Origin: Lachnospiraceae bacterium UBA3310 | GTDB lineage: Bacteria; Bacillota; Clostridia; Lachnospirales; Lachnospiraceae | Direction of reading: 5' to 3' | DNA length: 10,372 nt | Assembly: GCA_002361355.1 (NCBI GenBank) | Contig: DESQ01000001.1 | Coordinates: 1 to 10,372 of the forward strand | Part shown: one piece after another, positions 1-6,798 of the stretch | Layout of the letters: every line of letters begins with the position of its first letter | Numbering within the stretch: the first letter of the stretch is position 1 | Made by a program: the position numbers and the translations under genes | Notes under the pieces: generated by a model | What the model was told of the DNA's origin: nothing | Database searches by the model: none | What the model saw: the letters and a program-made list of their open reading frames with translations, nothing else

Positions 1-1935
1 AACTTAATTTATGTTATACTAGTTGCATCCGGCACTTCCAGTATTACACTCAGCTATAACAACGCCATGTCTACGGTGGAGCAGATGATGACGGAGACTG
101 CCGTTTTGGCGGCGGGACGCGCCCAGCAGGAGCTGACGGCTTACAAGAATGCCGTTATGGAGATCGGGTGTATTCCGGATCTGGCGGATCCGGATGTGCC
201 GTTAGAGGAGAAGCGTGCCATCATTGATGACCGCGTTGCCATGCATGGTTTCCAGAGGGGAAATATCATTGGCACGGACGGCATCAGTATTTTTGACGGT
301 AAAGATTATTCCGACCGTGAGTATGTACGGCAGGCACTGCAGGGCAACGTCTATGTGTCGGAGCCGTTGATCAGCAAGATCACGGGAGAGTTGTCCATTA
401 TGGTTGCAGCGCCTCTTTATGCCGAGGAAGCTTATGGTAAATCCATCGTAGGCGTGGTCTATTTTGTGCCGCGGGAGACCTTTTTGAATGACATTGTGTC
501 TGCGATCCAGATCGGGGAGAACAGCAGGGCCTATATGATCAATAAATCCGGGGATACGATTGCCGATATCACCCTTGACACGATCACTGTCCAGAATATA
601 GAAACAGAGGCACAGAGCGACCCGTCGTTTGCGGAACTGGCGGCAATCCACTCGGAAATGCGTCAGGGGAACACCGGATTCGGAAGCTATACGAGCGGGG
701 AGGAGCAGATGTTTGCAGCCTACGCGCCTGTGGAGGGGACAGACGGCTGGAGCATTGCAGTGACCGCGCCGCAGCTCAATTATCTGGCTTCCACGCGGGA
801 CGCCATGGTTGTCAATATCGTGGTGATCGTGACTGCCATGCTGATTTCCATCATCGTAGCTTTGGTATTGGCAACCAGAATCAGCAGGCCGATGAAAGCC
901 TGTGCAGACCGCATGAAACTGCTTGTGGAAGGAGACCTCGAGACGCCCATGCCCAGGATCACCAACAAAGATGAAACGGGTATGCTTGCCAAATCTACCG
1001 CTTTTCTGGTTGAGGGACTGAGCATGGTGATCAATGATATCGGGTATCTGTTAAATGAAATAGCGAATCAGAATCTGGATGTCCACACCGAGCATGAGGA
1101 TGTGTATGTCGGCAGTTTCCGGAATATTTTACTTTCCATGCGAAACATGAAGGAGGCGCTGAGCGGCGCCATGCGTCAGGTCAACCATTCCGCGGGGGAG
1201 GTGTCTGACGCCAGCAGCCAGTTATCCGCAAGCGCCCAGATGCTCGGTCAGGGCACTACGGAGCAGGCAAGCTCTGTGGAAGAGTTGGCGTCCCGGATCA
1301 GCGTCATTTCCGAACAGGTGAAAAATACGGCAAAAGGAGCGCGGGACGTTCGCAGCCAGACCCATCAGACCGGCGAGGAGGTTCTTCTTTGCAATCAGAA
1401 GATGCAGAGTCTGGTGGAGGCCATGCAAAAGATTCAGGCAAGCTCCGATGAGATTGAAAAGATCTTAAAGACCATAGACGACATTGCCTTCCAGACCAAT
1501 ATACTTGCTTTGAACGCAGCCGTGGAGGCGGCGAGGGCGGGCAGCGCAGGCAAAGGGTTTGCCGTTGTCGCGGAGGAGGTTCGCAATCTGGCAGGGAAAT
1601 CGGCGGTAGCCGCAAAAAACACTTCGGAACTCATCGGGAACTCTACAGACGCGGTACATATCGGCATGGGAATTGCCCAAAATACGGCTGATGTTTTGCT
1701 TGAAGTCGTAGACAGCATTCAGGCGGTGGTTGAGTCCATTGATCAGATTGCGGCGGTGGCCGGCGAGCAGTCGGAGGCGGTTGAACAGGTTTCCGAGGGA
1801 ATCAACCAGATTTCGGTTGTGGTGCAGACCAACAGTGCGACCGCAGAGGAAAGCGCGGCGGCAAGCGAGGAGCTTTCCGCAGAGGCCACTTGCTTAAAGG
1901 AACTGGTGGATCAGTTTACGCTGGCGGCGGAATGA
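1..1935 (+). CDS. Methyl-accepting chemotaxis protein (dCache-HAMP-MCP), 5' end outside window
   Basis: Membrane chemoreceptor that senses a small ligand outside the cell and controls CheA kinase through CheW. The first ATG in frame is at 67, but the frame is open back to base 1 and encodes a hydrophobic stretch (NLIYVILVASG...), probably the end of transmembrane helix 1. The real start is therefore upstream of the window. The extracellular part (about 67-800) has dCache features, such as YSDREYVRQAL and a later DGWSIAV. TM2 lies at about 805-880 (VVNIVVIVTAMLISIIVALVL), followed by HAMP to about 1040. The cytoplasmic signalling coiled coil has the conserved hairpin tip DIAFQTNILALNAAVEAARA near 1480-1540, then GKGFAVVAEEVRNLA. 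The C terminus (LVDQFTLAAE) lacks a CheR-binding NWETF-like pentapeptide. Tandem stops TGA TAA end the gene. The ligand cannot be deduced. No other chemotaxis genes are in view. Confidence 0.95.
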   Translation, partial: NLIYVILVASGTSSITLSYNNAMSTVEQMMTETAVLAAGRAQQELTAYKNAVMEIGCIPDLADPDVPLEEKRAIIDDRVAMHGFQRGNIIGTDGISIFDGKDYSDREYVRQALQGNVYVSEPLISKITGELSIMVAAPLYAEEAYGKSIVGVVYFVPRETFLNDIVSAIQIGENSRAYMINKSGDTIADITLDTITVQNIETEAQSDPSFAELAAIHSEMRQGNTGFGSYTSGEEQMFAAYAPVEGTDGWSIAVTAPQLNYLASTRDAMVVNIVVIVTAMLISIIVALVLATRISRPMKACADRMKLLVEGDLETPMPRITNKDETGMLAKSTAFLVEGLSMVINDIGYLLNEIANQNLDVHTEHEDVYVGSFRNILLSMRNMKEALSGAMRQVNHSAGEVSDASSQLSASAQMLGQGTTEQASSVEELASRISVISEQVKNTAKGARDVRSQTHQTGEEVLLCNQKMQSLVEAMQKIQASSDEIEKILKTIDDIAFQTNILALNAAVEAARAGSAGKGFAVVAEEVRNLAGKSAVAAKNTSELIGNSTDAVHIGMGIAQNTADVLLEVVDSIQAVVESIDQIAAVAGEQSEAVEQVSEGINQISVVVQTNSATAEESAAASEELSAEATCLKELVDQFTLAAE

Positions 1936-1950
1936 TAAAAAATAAATTGG

Positions 1951-1978
1951 AAAAGCTCTGTCTGCACAGAGCTTTTTT
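1951..1978 (+). terminator. Rho-independent terminator, probably bidirectional
   Basis: Perfect 11-bp inverted repeat AAAAGCTCTGT / ACAGAGCTTTT around a 4-nt loop (CTGC), with a T6 run at 1973-1978. It lies 15 bp after the chemoreceptor stop codon and between two converging genes. The A-rich left arm gives a short U run on the minus strand too, so it probably also ends MATE transcription. Confidence 0.92.
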
Positions 1979-2001
1979 CTATTAAAGATGAATTTTAAGT
2001 C

Positions 2002-3390
2002 CTATCCGGTTAATTCTTTGTAAGTGCGAACAATCAGAACGGCTGCGACAAGGAATGTCAGTAGATCGGAAACCGGCATGGAGAACAGGACGCCGTCCAA
2101 TCCCCAGAACAGCGGCAGCAGAAGAGCGAATCCGACGCCGAACACTACCTCGCGGATCATGGAAAGGGCGGTGGACTGCGCCGCTTTTCCCATGGCCTGC
2201 AGAAAGATGAAACAGGCTTTATTGATACAGGCCATAATGATCATGCACAGGTAAATACGGAATGCTTTCACGGCAAAATTGGTATAATAACTGCTCTCAT
2301 TGGCGGCGCCAAAAATGGAAATCAACTGCCGGGGGAACACTTCAACCAGGATAAAGGCGGCCGCACCCACAGTGGCTTCTGCAATCAAAAGTTTGGTAAA
2401 CAGATCTTTGACACGCGTTTTACATCCTGCGCCGATATTGTAGCCGACAATGGGGATACAGCCCGCCGCCATTCCGACAACGATAGAGATCACAATCTGG
2501 AAAAATTTCATGACGATACCCACCACAGCCATGGGAATTTGCGCGTACTGCGGCTGCCCGAATATCTCGTCTGCGGCGCCATATCTGCGGAGCATGTTGT
2601 TGATCGCGGCCATCGCCGCAACCAACGAGATCTGGGACAAAAAACTGGTAATGCCCAGAAGAAGCGTTCTGCCACAGATTTTACGGCTGAGTTTCCAGTC
2701 TTTTGCCGACGGCCGGATCGTCTTCATGTGCCGGATATACCATACCGCCAACAGGGCCGTGATAATCTGGCCGATCACGGTTGCCACGGCGGCGCCCATC
2801 ATGCCCCATTTACATAGAAAAATAAAAACCGGATCGAGGACAATATTGGCGGCCGCGCCGGCAAGGGTGGAAGCCATGGCAAACTTGGGATTTCCGTCCG
2901 CGCGGATCACGGGATTTAATGCCTGCCCGAACATATAAAAGGGAATACCCAGGCTGATGTAGAAAAAGTATTCTTTTGCATAATAAAAGGTTTCTTCGTT
3001 TACAGTTCCGCCGAACATGGCGATAATCTGTGACTGAAAAAGCAGATAGACTGCGGTCAGGAGCAGACTGCTTGCGATAATCATGACGACGGCGCTGCCG
3101 ACGCTTTTTGTCGCATTCTCTTTTTCCCCCTTGCCAAGACAAATGCTCACAAACGCACAACAGCCGTCGCCGATCATGACGGCAATCGCCAGCGCCACCA
3201 CCGTAAGGGGAAATACGACTGTGTTTGCCGCATTTCCGTAAGAGCCGAGATAGCTGGCATTGGCGATGAAAATCTGGTCGACGATGTTGTAGAGCGCTCC
3301 CACCAAAAGGGAAATAATGCAGGGAATTGCATATTTTTTCATTAACTTTCCGGTAGGTTCTGTTCCTAAAAACTGGTTAGACTGTTCCAT
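2002..3390 (-). CDS. MATE family efflux transporter (MepA-like)
   Basis: Inner-membrane antiporter of the multidrug and toxic compound extrusion family, expected to export cationic drugs or metabolites in exchange for Na+ or H+. The 462 residues match the usual 440-480, with about twelve hydrophobic segments in two related halves. The N terminus QFLGTEPTGKLMKKYAIP followed by GALYNIVDQIFIAN is typical of clostridial MepA-like members. The second half begins near GITSFLSQISLVAAMAAINN. Start choice: an ATG at 3402 is in frame, but an AAAGGA directly abuts it, leaving no spacing. The ATG at 3390 has GGTGA five bases upstream and AAAGGA twelve bases upstream, so I prefer it. The gene converges on the chemoreceptor gene and diverges from fapA. 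Its leader contains an attenuator-like structure, described separately. The substrate is unknown. Confidence 0.93.
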   Translation of the reverse strand: MEQSNQFLGTEPTGKLMKKYAIPCIISLLVGALYNIVDQIFIANASYLGSYGNAANTVVFPLTVVALAIAVMIGDGCCAFVSICLGKGEKENATKSVGSAVVMIIASSLLLTAVYLLFQSQIIAMFGGTVNEETFYYAKEYFFYISLGIPFYMFGQALNPVIRADGNPKFAMASTLAGAAANIVLDPVFIFLCKWGMMGAAVATVIGQIITALLAVWYIRHMKTIRPSAKDWKLSRKICGRTLLLGITSFLSQISLVAAMAAINNMLRRYGAADEIFGQPQYAQIPMAVVGIVMKFFQIVISIVVGMAAGCIPIVGYNIGAGCKTRVKDLFTKLLIAEATVGAAAFILVEVFPRQLISIFGAANESSYYTNFAVKAFRIYLCMIIMACINKACFIFLQAMGKAAQSTALSMIREVVFGVGFALLLPLFWGLDGVLFSMPVSDLLTFLVAAVLIVRTYKELTG

Positions 3391-3409
3391 GGTATTCACC
3401 ATTCCTTTC

Positions 3410-3454
3410 TCAAAATAAAAAACGTGCAGTCCATACGCAACCGGAATTACGCAT
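3410..3454 (-). CDS. Putative 14-residue leader peptide of the MATE mRNA
   Basis: ATG to TGA on the minus strand encodes MRNSGCVWTARFLF. It begins about 14 nt after the predicted transcript start, spans almost the whole terminator-like hairpin and ends inside the U tract, 19 nt before the preferred MATE start codon. This is the layout of regulatory leader peptides whose translation or stalling decides whether a terminator forms. No clear Shine-Dalgarno sequence precedes its ATG, which weakens the case. Small ORFs of this length also arise by chance, so translation is inference. Confidence 0.45.
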   Translation of the reverse strand: MRNSGCVWTARFLF

Positions 3455-3466
3455 GTGCTACACGTT
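3411..3466 (-). terminator. Terminator-like hairpin in the MATE leader (candidate attenuator)
   Basis: Read on the minus strand, arms AACGTGTAGCACATGCG (3466-3450) and CGTATGGACTGCACGTT (3437-3421) pair at 15 of 17 positions, including two G-U pairs, around a 12-nt loop. The tract TTTTTTATTTT follows. The structure begins only a few bases after the predicted transcript start and ends about 20 bases before the MATE start codon, so it would abort MATE transcription unless prevented from folding. Confidence 0.72.
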
Positions 3467-3474
3467 GTACTATT

Positions 3475-3503
3475 ATTATACCTATCTGAAAAAATTTTTT
3501 CAA
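3475..3503 (-). promoter_or_regulatory. Sigma-A type promoter of the MATE gene
   Basis: On the minus strand, TTGAAA (3503-3498) and a perfect TATAAT (3480-3475) are separated by exactly 17 bp; the spacer includes an A-tract/T-tract. The transcript start is predicted near 3468, giving an untranslated leader of about 78 nt that begins with the hairpin. Confidence 0.82.
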
Positions 3504-3575
3504 GGAGTTTTTCAGCAAAAGATTTTAAAAGACGGAATATTTTTTATGGCAGGAAGGTTCTTTTTCTGAATTACA

Positions 3576-3604
3576 TTGACAGTTTTTATGGAAAATTTTA
3601 TAGT
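3576..3604 (+). promoter_or_regulatory. Sigma-A type promoter of the fapA-like gene
   Basis: TTGACA (3576-3581) and TATAGT (3599-3604) with a 17-bp spacer. The transcript start is predicted near 3611, about 33 nt before the chosen ATG at 3644. It is divergent from the MATE promoter, with the two -35 boxes about 73 bp apart. It also rules out the longer in-frame start at 3455, which would lie upstream of this promoter. Confidence 0.8.
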
Positions 3605-3643
3605 GGATTTAAAGGGATTTCACAGTGGCAGGAGAGGGTGGAT

Positions 3644-5251
3644 ATGGGCTTTTTTAGTCAGGCAGGAAAGAAAAAGAAGAAAAAGGAAAATAAGTATACA
3701 GAGGAGTTCCAGATGGCGGAGACGGAAGAGGAATCTTTCGGGGGAAGCGAACTGGAAAAAACCATGTTCCTTACGCCGGAGGAACGATACAGTTCGGAAG
3801 GAAAGATCGGGGGCCGTGCGCCCAGGGAGGAAGGAGAGGTATCCGATTATGCGAACAGGAGAATTGTACGCGGAGATCCGATTCTCATAAACGGGCCTGA
3901 TTATCTTCTGCGTATCAGCGAAACCAGGATGGAGGCGCTGGTGACTTTATACCGCCGCTTTTCCGTAGAGGAGCTTCGCACGCTGCTTAAGGAAAACGGG
4001 ATTGCTCATGGAATCAGAAAGAAAGCGCTGGAAGAACTTGCGGAAGGAACGCAGAACTATGAAGAGGTTCTTGTCGCAACCGGCACTGCAGCAAAAGACG
4101 GCCGCGACGGTTATTTTGAATATCATTTTAATCCGCATCCTGAGACAAAACCGATTATTCTGCCGGACGGCTCGGTGGATTACAATGTGCTGGGAAAGAT
4201 AGAACTTGTAAAAAAAGGACAGCTTCTTGTCACTTACCATTCGGCACTTCCGGCTGAGACTGGCATGGATGTGCTGGGAAATATCATAGAAGCCTATGAA
4301 GGAAAAGAACTGCCGCCCTTACAATGTAAACGATGCGAACCGGATGAAACCGGCTGTCAGTATTATGGGAGTACGGAGGGAAATGTCACGGTGGACGGGA
4401 GGCTTTTGACCGTAACGCCGATTTATGTGGTGGATGGTGATCTGGACGCTGCTACCGGGGATGTGGATTTCCACGGAGATGTGTTTATACAGGGCAATGT
4501 ATTTGCCAGCGTCACCGTGAAAACGACAGGAAACATTACCGTGAATGGACACGTGGAGACTGCGAGTCTCTTTGCGGGAAAAGATGTCATCCTGAAAAAT
4601 GGAATGCAGGGTTCGGGCAGCGGCGTCATTCGTGCGGGTGGCAATGTTATGGCGCGTTTTCTGGAACAGACGCAGGTTTATGCAGGGAAGGAAGTGAACA
4701 CGGGAGCCATATTGAACTGTGAAGTGGAGTCGGGACAGACGGTGGTGGTTGCCGGTAACCGGGGCACGATCATCGGCGGTGCCGTTACGGCGGTGGAGCA
4801 GATTACGGCGGCTTCTATCGGAAACCGCGCCGGGGTGACGACGCAGCTCGTGATCGGTCTGGACTGTGAGTTCAAAAAAAAGATGGGAGACATCGACCGC
4901 CTGACGGACGAATATCAGAGTAATATGACAGATGCCGAACGTGCCCTGGAGCGTCTTGCCGTTCAGTTGAAGGCACAGCCTGCCCATCCTGTCTGGAATC
5001 AGCAAAAAGCGGAGCAGATGCGCAGGAAGATCAATTACCAGTTGAAATTGAAAGAGGTTGCGGCGAAGCGGGAAGAATTGATCGATATTAACCGGCGTTC
5101 CGCGGAGGGAAAAATTATTGTCAGCGGGTATGCCTATGTGGGATGTGATATCGTCATAAACGGTGTGAAAGAGACGCTGCATTCGGAGTATAGGGATGTG
5201 ACTTTTAAGAAGAGCAGGCAGGAGATAAGAATCATATCGAACAGGCAGTGA
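3644..5251 (+). CDS. FapA family protein (DUF342)
   Basis: Cytoplasmic DUF342/FapA-type polymer-forming protein of 535 residues. The family is linked to flagellar assembly in some bacteria and is widespread in Clostridia with poorly known function. Start: ATG 3644 follows GGAGAGGGTGG; the frame is open upstream to 3455, but a strong promoter lies inside that extension. Layout: a lysine-rich N terminus (six lysines in a row near residues 9-14) and an acidic linker to about residue 80; the conserved FapA N-terminal part with ILPDGSVDYNVLGK and PAETGMDVLG; then glycine- and valine-rich right-handed beta-helix repeats from about residue 256 to 404 (GDVDFHGDVFIQGNV, AGGNVMARFLEQ, GTIIGGAVTAVEQITAASIGN). 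A charged coiled coil (about 405-485) and a short beta tail with SGYAYVGCDIVING follow. The segment before the beta-helix carries CKRC-x6-C, possibly structural. Its only close partner is the next gene, 19 bp downstream. Confidence 0.9.
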   Translation: MGFFSQAGKKKKKKENKYTEEFQMAETEEESFGGSELEKTMFLTPEERYSSEGKIGGRAPREEGEVSDYANRRIVRGDPILINGPDYLLRISETRMEALVTLYRRFSVEELRTLLKENGIAHGIRKKALEELAEGTQNYEEVLVATGTAAKDGRDGYFEYHFNPHPETKPIILPDGSVDYNVLGKIELVKKGQLLVTYHSALPAETGMDVLGNIIEAYEGKELPPLQCKRCEPDETGCQYYGSTEGNVTVDGRLLTVTPIYVVDGDLDAATGDVDFHGDVFIQGNVFASVTVKTTGNITVNGHVETASLFAGKDVILKNGMQGSGSGVIRAGGNVMARFLEQTQVYAGKEVNTGAILNCEVESGQTVVVAGNRGTIIGGAVTAVEQITAASIGNRAGVTTQLVIGLDCEFKKKMGDIDRLTDEYQSNMTDAERALERLAVQLKAQPAHPVWNQQKAEQMRRKINYQLKLKEVAAKREELIDINRRSAEGKIIVSGYAYVGCDIVINGVKETLHSEYRDVTFKKSRQEIRIISNRQ

Positions 5252-5270
5252 GGGATCGGGAAAGGCAGAG

Positions 5271-5780
5271 ATGCGGGAGCAAGTATACTTTTTTTTGATG
5301 CTGTTTGGCATTATACTTTGGGGAATACTATTCATAAGTTATATCATGCAATACCGAAAAATCCATGAGGAGGTAGACGGCGTACAAAGTATAGACGGCA
5401 TAACCTATCTGATCAAAAATACGGATGTTACCTATGTCATGTATAAACTGAATTCTACCTGCATCAGCAGAATCATAAAAGATAAGGAATTTGAAGTCGT
5501 TGGTGAAAATGAGGGGATTCTCACATTTGGCGGCGTAAATTATGATTTGTGTTTGCGGGGAAGCGAGAGAGATATGAACATCGGTGCGGCGTACAGGATC
5601 AACTGTGAGCAGCGTGATCAGGATGTAATCATGAAGGTTTCCTTTGTAAAGAGGGATTTTAAATGGTGGTCGCCAAGTACATCAGACCCCGGGCTTGTAC
5701 TGAATCAGGCATACCATCGTTTTTTCAAGGAGATATTTGACGTACAGGTGATTTCTGCAAAAGGACAGAATAAGGTTTGA
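5271..5780 (+). CDS. Membrane-anchored protein of unknown function
   Basis: I do not recognise the family. The 169-residue protein has one N-terminal hydrophobic segment (about residues 5-27, VYFFLMLFGIILWGILFISY) without a clear signal-peptidase site. It looks like a membrane anchor followed by a soluble domain of about 140 residues. That domain is rich in beta-type alternation (GITYLIKNTDVTYVMYKL, EGILTFGGVNYDLCL) and ends in aromatic-rich FKWWSPSTSDPG and an amphipathic helix (AYHRFFKEIFDV). It starts 19 bp after the fapA-like stop with a GGGAAAGG / GGCAGAG purine stretch before the ATG, and no promoter or terminator separates the two. They are probably co-transcribed, and the protein may act with FapA at the membrane; that link is inference. 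Confidence 0.88.
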   Translation: MREQVYFFLMLFGIILWGILFISYIMQYRKIHEEVDGVQSIDGITYLIKNTDVTYVMYKLNSTCISRIIKDKEFEVVGENEGILTFGGVNYDLCLRGSERDMNIGAAYRINCEQRDQDVIMKVSFVKRDFKWWSPSTSDPGLVLNQAYHRFFKEIFDVQVISAKGQNKV

Positions 5781-5835
5781 AAAAAAGGGGGATAATTTTC
5801 TTTAACTACAAAGTAAAAGGAGTTGACCCCAATCC

Positions 5836-6270
5836 ATGATTGAATCAGATACGATAAAGCTTTTGCGTGAATGCGATGCCGGTATTAAGATGGGAGTCGC
5901 ATCGATTGACGATGTGCTTGCCTATGTGCACGACGAGACTTTCCGAAAGCATCTTGCAGATTGTAAGGAGAAACACAATAAGTTAAAAGAGGATATCCAG
6001 ATTCTTTTAGCAAAATACCATGATGAAGGAAAAGAACCGAATCCGATGGCGAAAAGTATGTCATGGGTGAAAACGAATGTCAAACTGGTTATGAATGAAT
6101 CGGATGAAACCATTGCCGATTTAATGACAACCGGTTGCAATATGGGGGTAAAAACCCTCAATAAGTATCTGAACCAGTATAAGGCAGCCGACGAGAAATC
6201 CAAAGACATTACAAAGCGGCTGATCAACTTGGAAGAAAAACTTGTCGTCGATATCCGTGGATTTCTATAA
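5836..6270 (+). CDS. Small all-helical protein, possibly DUF2383 / ferritin-like bundle
   Basis: Soluble 144-residue protein with no signal peptide or membrane segment. It is predicted to be almost entirely alpha-helical, with four or five amphipathic helices. The pattern DTIKLLRECDAGIKMGVASIDDVL, then FRKHLADCKEKHNKLKEDI, then ADLMTTGCNMGVKTLNKYLNQY suggests two similar helical hairpins, each with a C-(D/N)-x-G-(I/V)-K-like turn. This resembles DUF2383/ferritin-like bundles, but I do not see a complete set of carboxylate/histidine iron ligands, so iron binding is not shown. The ribosome binding site AAAAGGAG lies 13 bp before ATG, rather far; an in-frame TGA at 5824 excludes an earlier start. 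It sits between the fapA pair and the iron island, and a terminator-like hairpin follows about 115 bp downstream, so it may be its own unit. Confidence 0.85.
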   Translation: MIESDTIKLLRECDAGIKMGVASIDDVLAYVHDETFRKHLADCKEKHNKLKEDIQILLAKYHDEGKEPNPMAKSMSWVKTNVKLVMNESDETIADLMTTGCNMGVKTLNKYLNQYKAADEKSKDITKRLINLEEKLVVDIRGFL

Positions 6271-6356
6271 TTGCATAAAAATGCACAAATTATGGAGGCG
6301 ATAATTACCAATTTTTGACGGATTGAACGAAAACGCGGGAATCTTGCAAAGGAGCG

Positions 6357-6385
6357 TTGACAAATCAATTTTGATATCCTACCAT
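6357..6385 (+). promoter_or_regulatory. Candidate promoter for the DUF6110-ATPase operon
   Basis: TTGACA (6357-6362), a 17-bp spacer and a weak -10 TACCAT (6380-6385). The transcript start would be near 6392, directly at the operator-like motif 6393-6408, a position suited to repression. The terminator-like hairpin just downstream would have to be read through for this promoter to serve the next gene, so the assignment is uncertain. Confidence 0.5.
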
Positions 6386-6419
6386 AAACATGGTTAGATG
6401 ATACTAACCATGTTTTTTT
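6386..6419 (+). terminator. Terminator hairpin with embedded operator-like motif
   Basis: Perfect 12-bp inverted repeat AAACATGGTTAG / CTAACCATGTTT around loop ATGATA, with a T7 run at 6413-6419. It is a good intrinsic terminator for the upstream helical-bundle gene. Its upper stem and loop are also copy 1 of the shared 16-bp motif. If the promoter at 6357 is real, it could alternatively act as an attenuator. Confidence 0.8.
6393..6408. promoter_or_regulatory. Shared iron-island operator motif, copy 1
   Basis: GTTAGATGATACTAAC, an inverted repeat (GTTAG...CTAAC) matching copies at 8963 and 9504 in both half-sites. The GTTAG/CTAAC half-sites resemble those of DtxR/IdeR-type operators. Confidence 0.6.
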
Positions 6420-6427
6420 ACATGGCA

Positions 6428-6443
6428 GTTAGCAAAAACTAAT
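6428..6443. promoter_or_regulatory. Shared iron-island operator motif, copy 2 (degenerate)
   Basis: GTTAGCAAAAACTAAT, differing from the consensus GTTAGA-N4-ACTAAC at two of the twelve defined positions. It starts 35 bp after copy 1 and ends 40 bp before the DUF6110 start codon. Confidence 0.45.
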
Positions 6444-6483
6444 CCAATACATAGGAACTGGAAGAAGGAGAAGGAGGTACATT

Positions 6484-6798
6484 ATGTTTGGATTTTTGGA
6501 TAAAATAGACAGGAAGCATATGGGTGTTTTTGCAGCGGGCGTTTTGTTCGGCACGGCGGGAATTAAGATTTTATCCAGCAAGGATGCCAAGAAGGTATAT
6601 ACGAGCGGAACGGCAGCGGTACTCAGGGCAAAGGACTACTGCATGAAGACGGCGGCTGCGGTGCAGGAAAACGCGGAGGATATTTATGCGGAAGCTGTAC
6701 AGATCAACGAGGAAAAGGCGAGGCAGGAAGCGGAACAGGTGATTTCCGACGAGGATAACTGGGAAGAGGAAACGGTTTCCCGGGAAGAAAACATATGA
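6484..6798 (+). CDS. DUF6110 small membrane protein, FezA-like candidate
   Basis: The 104-residue protein has one short hydrophobic, glycine/alanine-rich segment (residues about 14-30, GVFAAGVLFGTAGIKIL) with small-x3-small spacing typical of packed membrane helices. A helical, increasingly acidic tail follows (EDIYAEAVQINEEKARQEAEQV...). The run GVLFGTAGIKILSSKDAKKVYT with AVLRAKD is what I know as the DUF6110 family, found beside P-type ATPases in Clostridia. Start: ATG after AAGGAGGTAC, an excellent ribosome binding site. Its stop overlaps the ATPase start in ATGA, implying translational coupling. By position and type it parallels FezA, the small membrane protein that works with the FezB ATPase in building iron-storing ferrosomes in Clostridioides difficile. 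That equivalence is inference; direct homology was not tested. Two operator-like motifs lie upstream. Confidence 0.85.
   Translation: MFGFLDKIDRKHMGVFAAGVLFGTAGIKILSSKDAKKVYTSGTAAVLRAKDYCMKTAAAVQENAEDIYAEAVQINEEKARQEAEQVISDEDNWEEETVSREENI

Noticed and set aside
3455..3643. 63-residue N-terminal extension of the FapA-like protein
   Set aside because: The stretch contains the gene's own TTGACA-17-TATAGT promoter and the opposing MATE promoter and leader, and the ATG at 3644 has a good ribosome binding site.
4319..5335. Long minus-strand open frame of 338 codons opposite the fapA-like gene
   Set aside because: It lies wholly antisense to a well-supported DUF342 gene, its translation is rich in His, Arg and Pro with no domain pattern, and no ribosome binding site or promoter supports it.
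6272..6306. Small inverted repeats TGCAT-AAAA-ATGCA and AATTAT...ATAATT after the helical-bundle gene
   Set aside because: They are short, A/T-rich and without a U tract; in such sequence they are expected by chance. A GGAGG nearby has no usable start codon after it.
5922..6368. Minus-strand open frame of 148 codons opposite the helical-bundle gene
   Set aside because: It is antisense to a gene with clear coding character, has a low-complexity Ser/Phe-rich product and no start signals.
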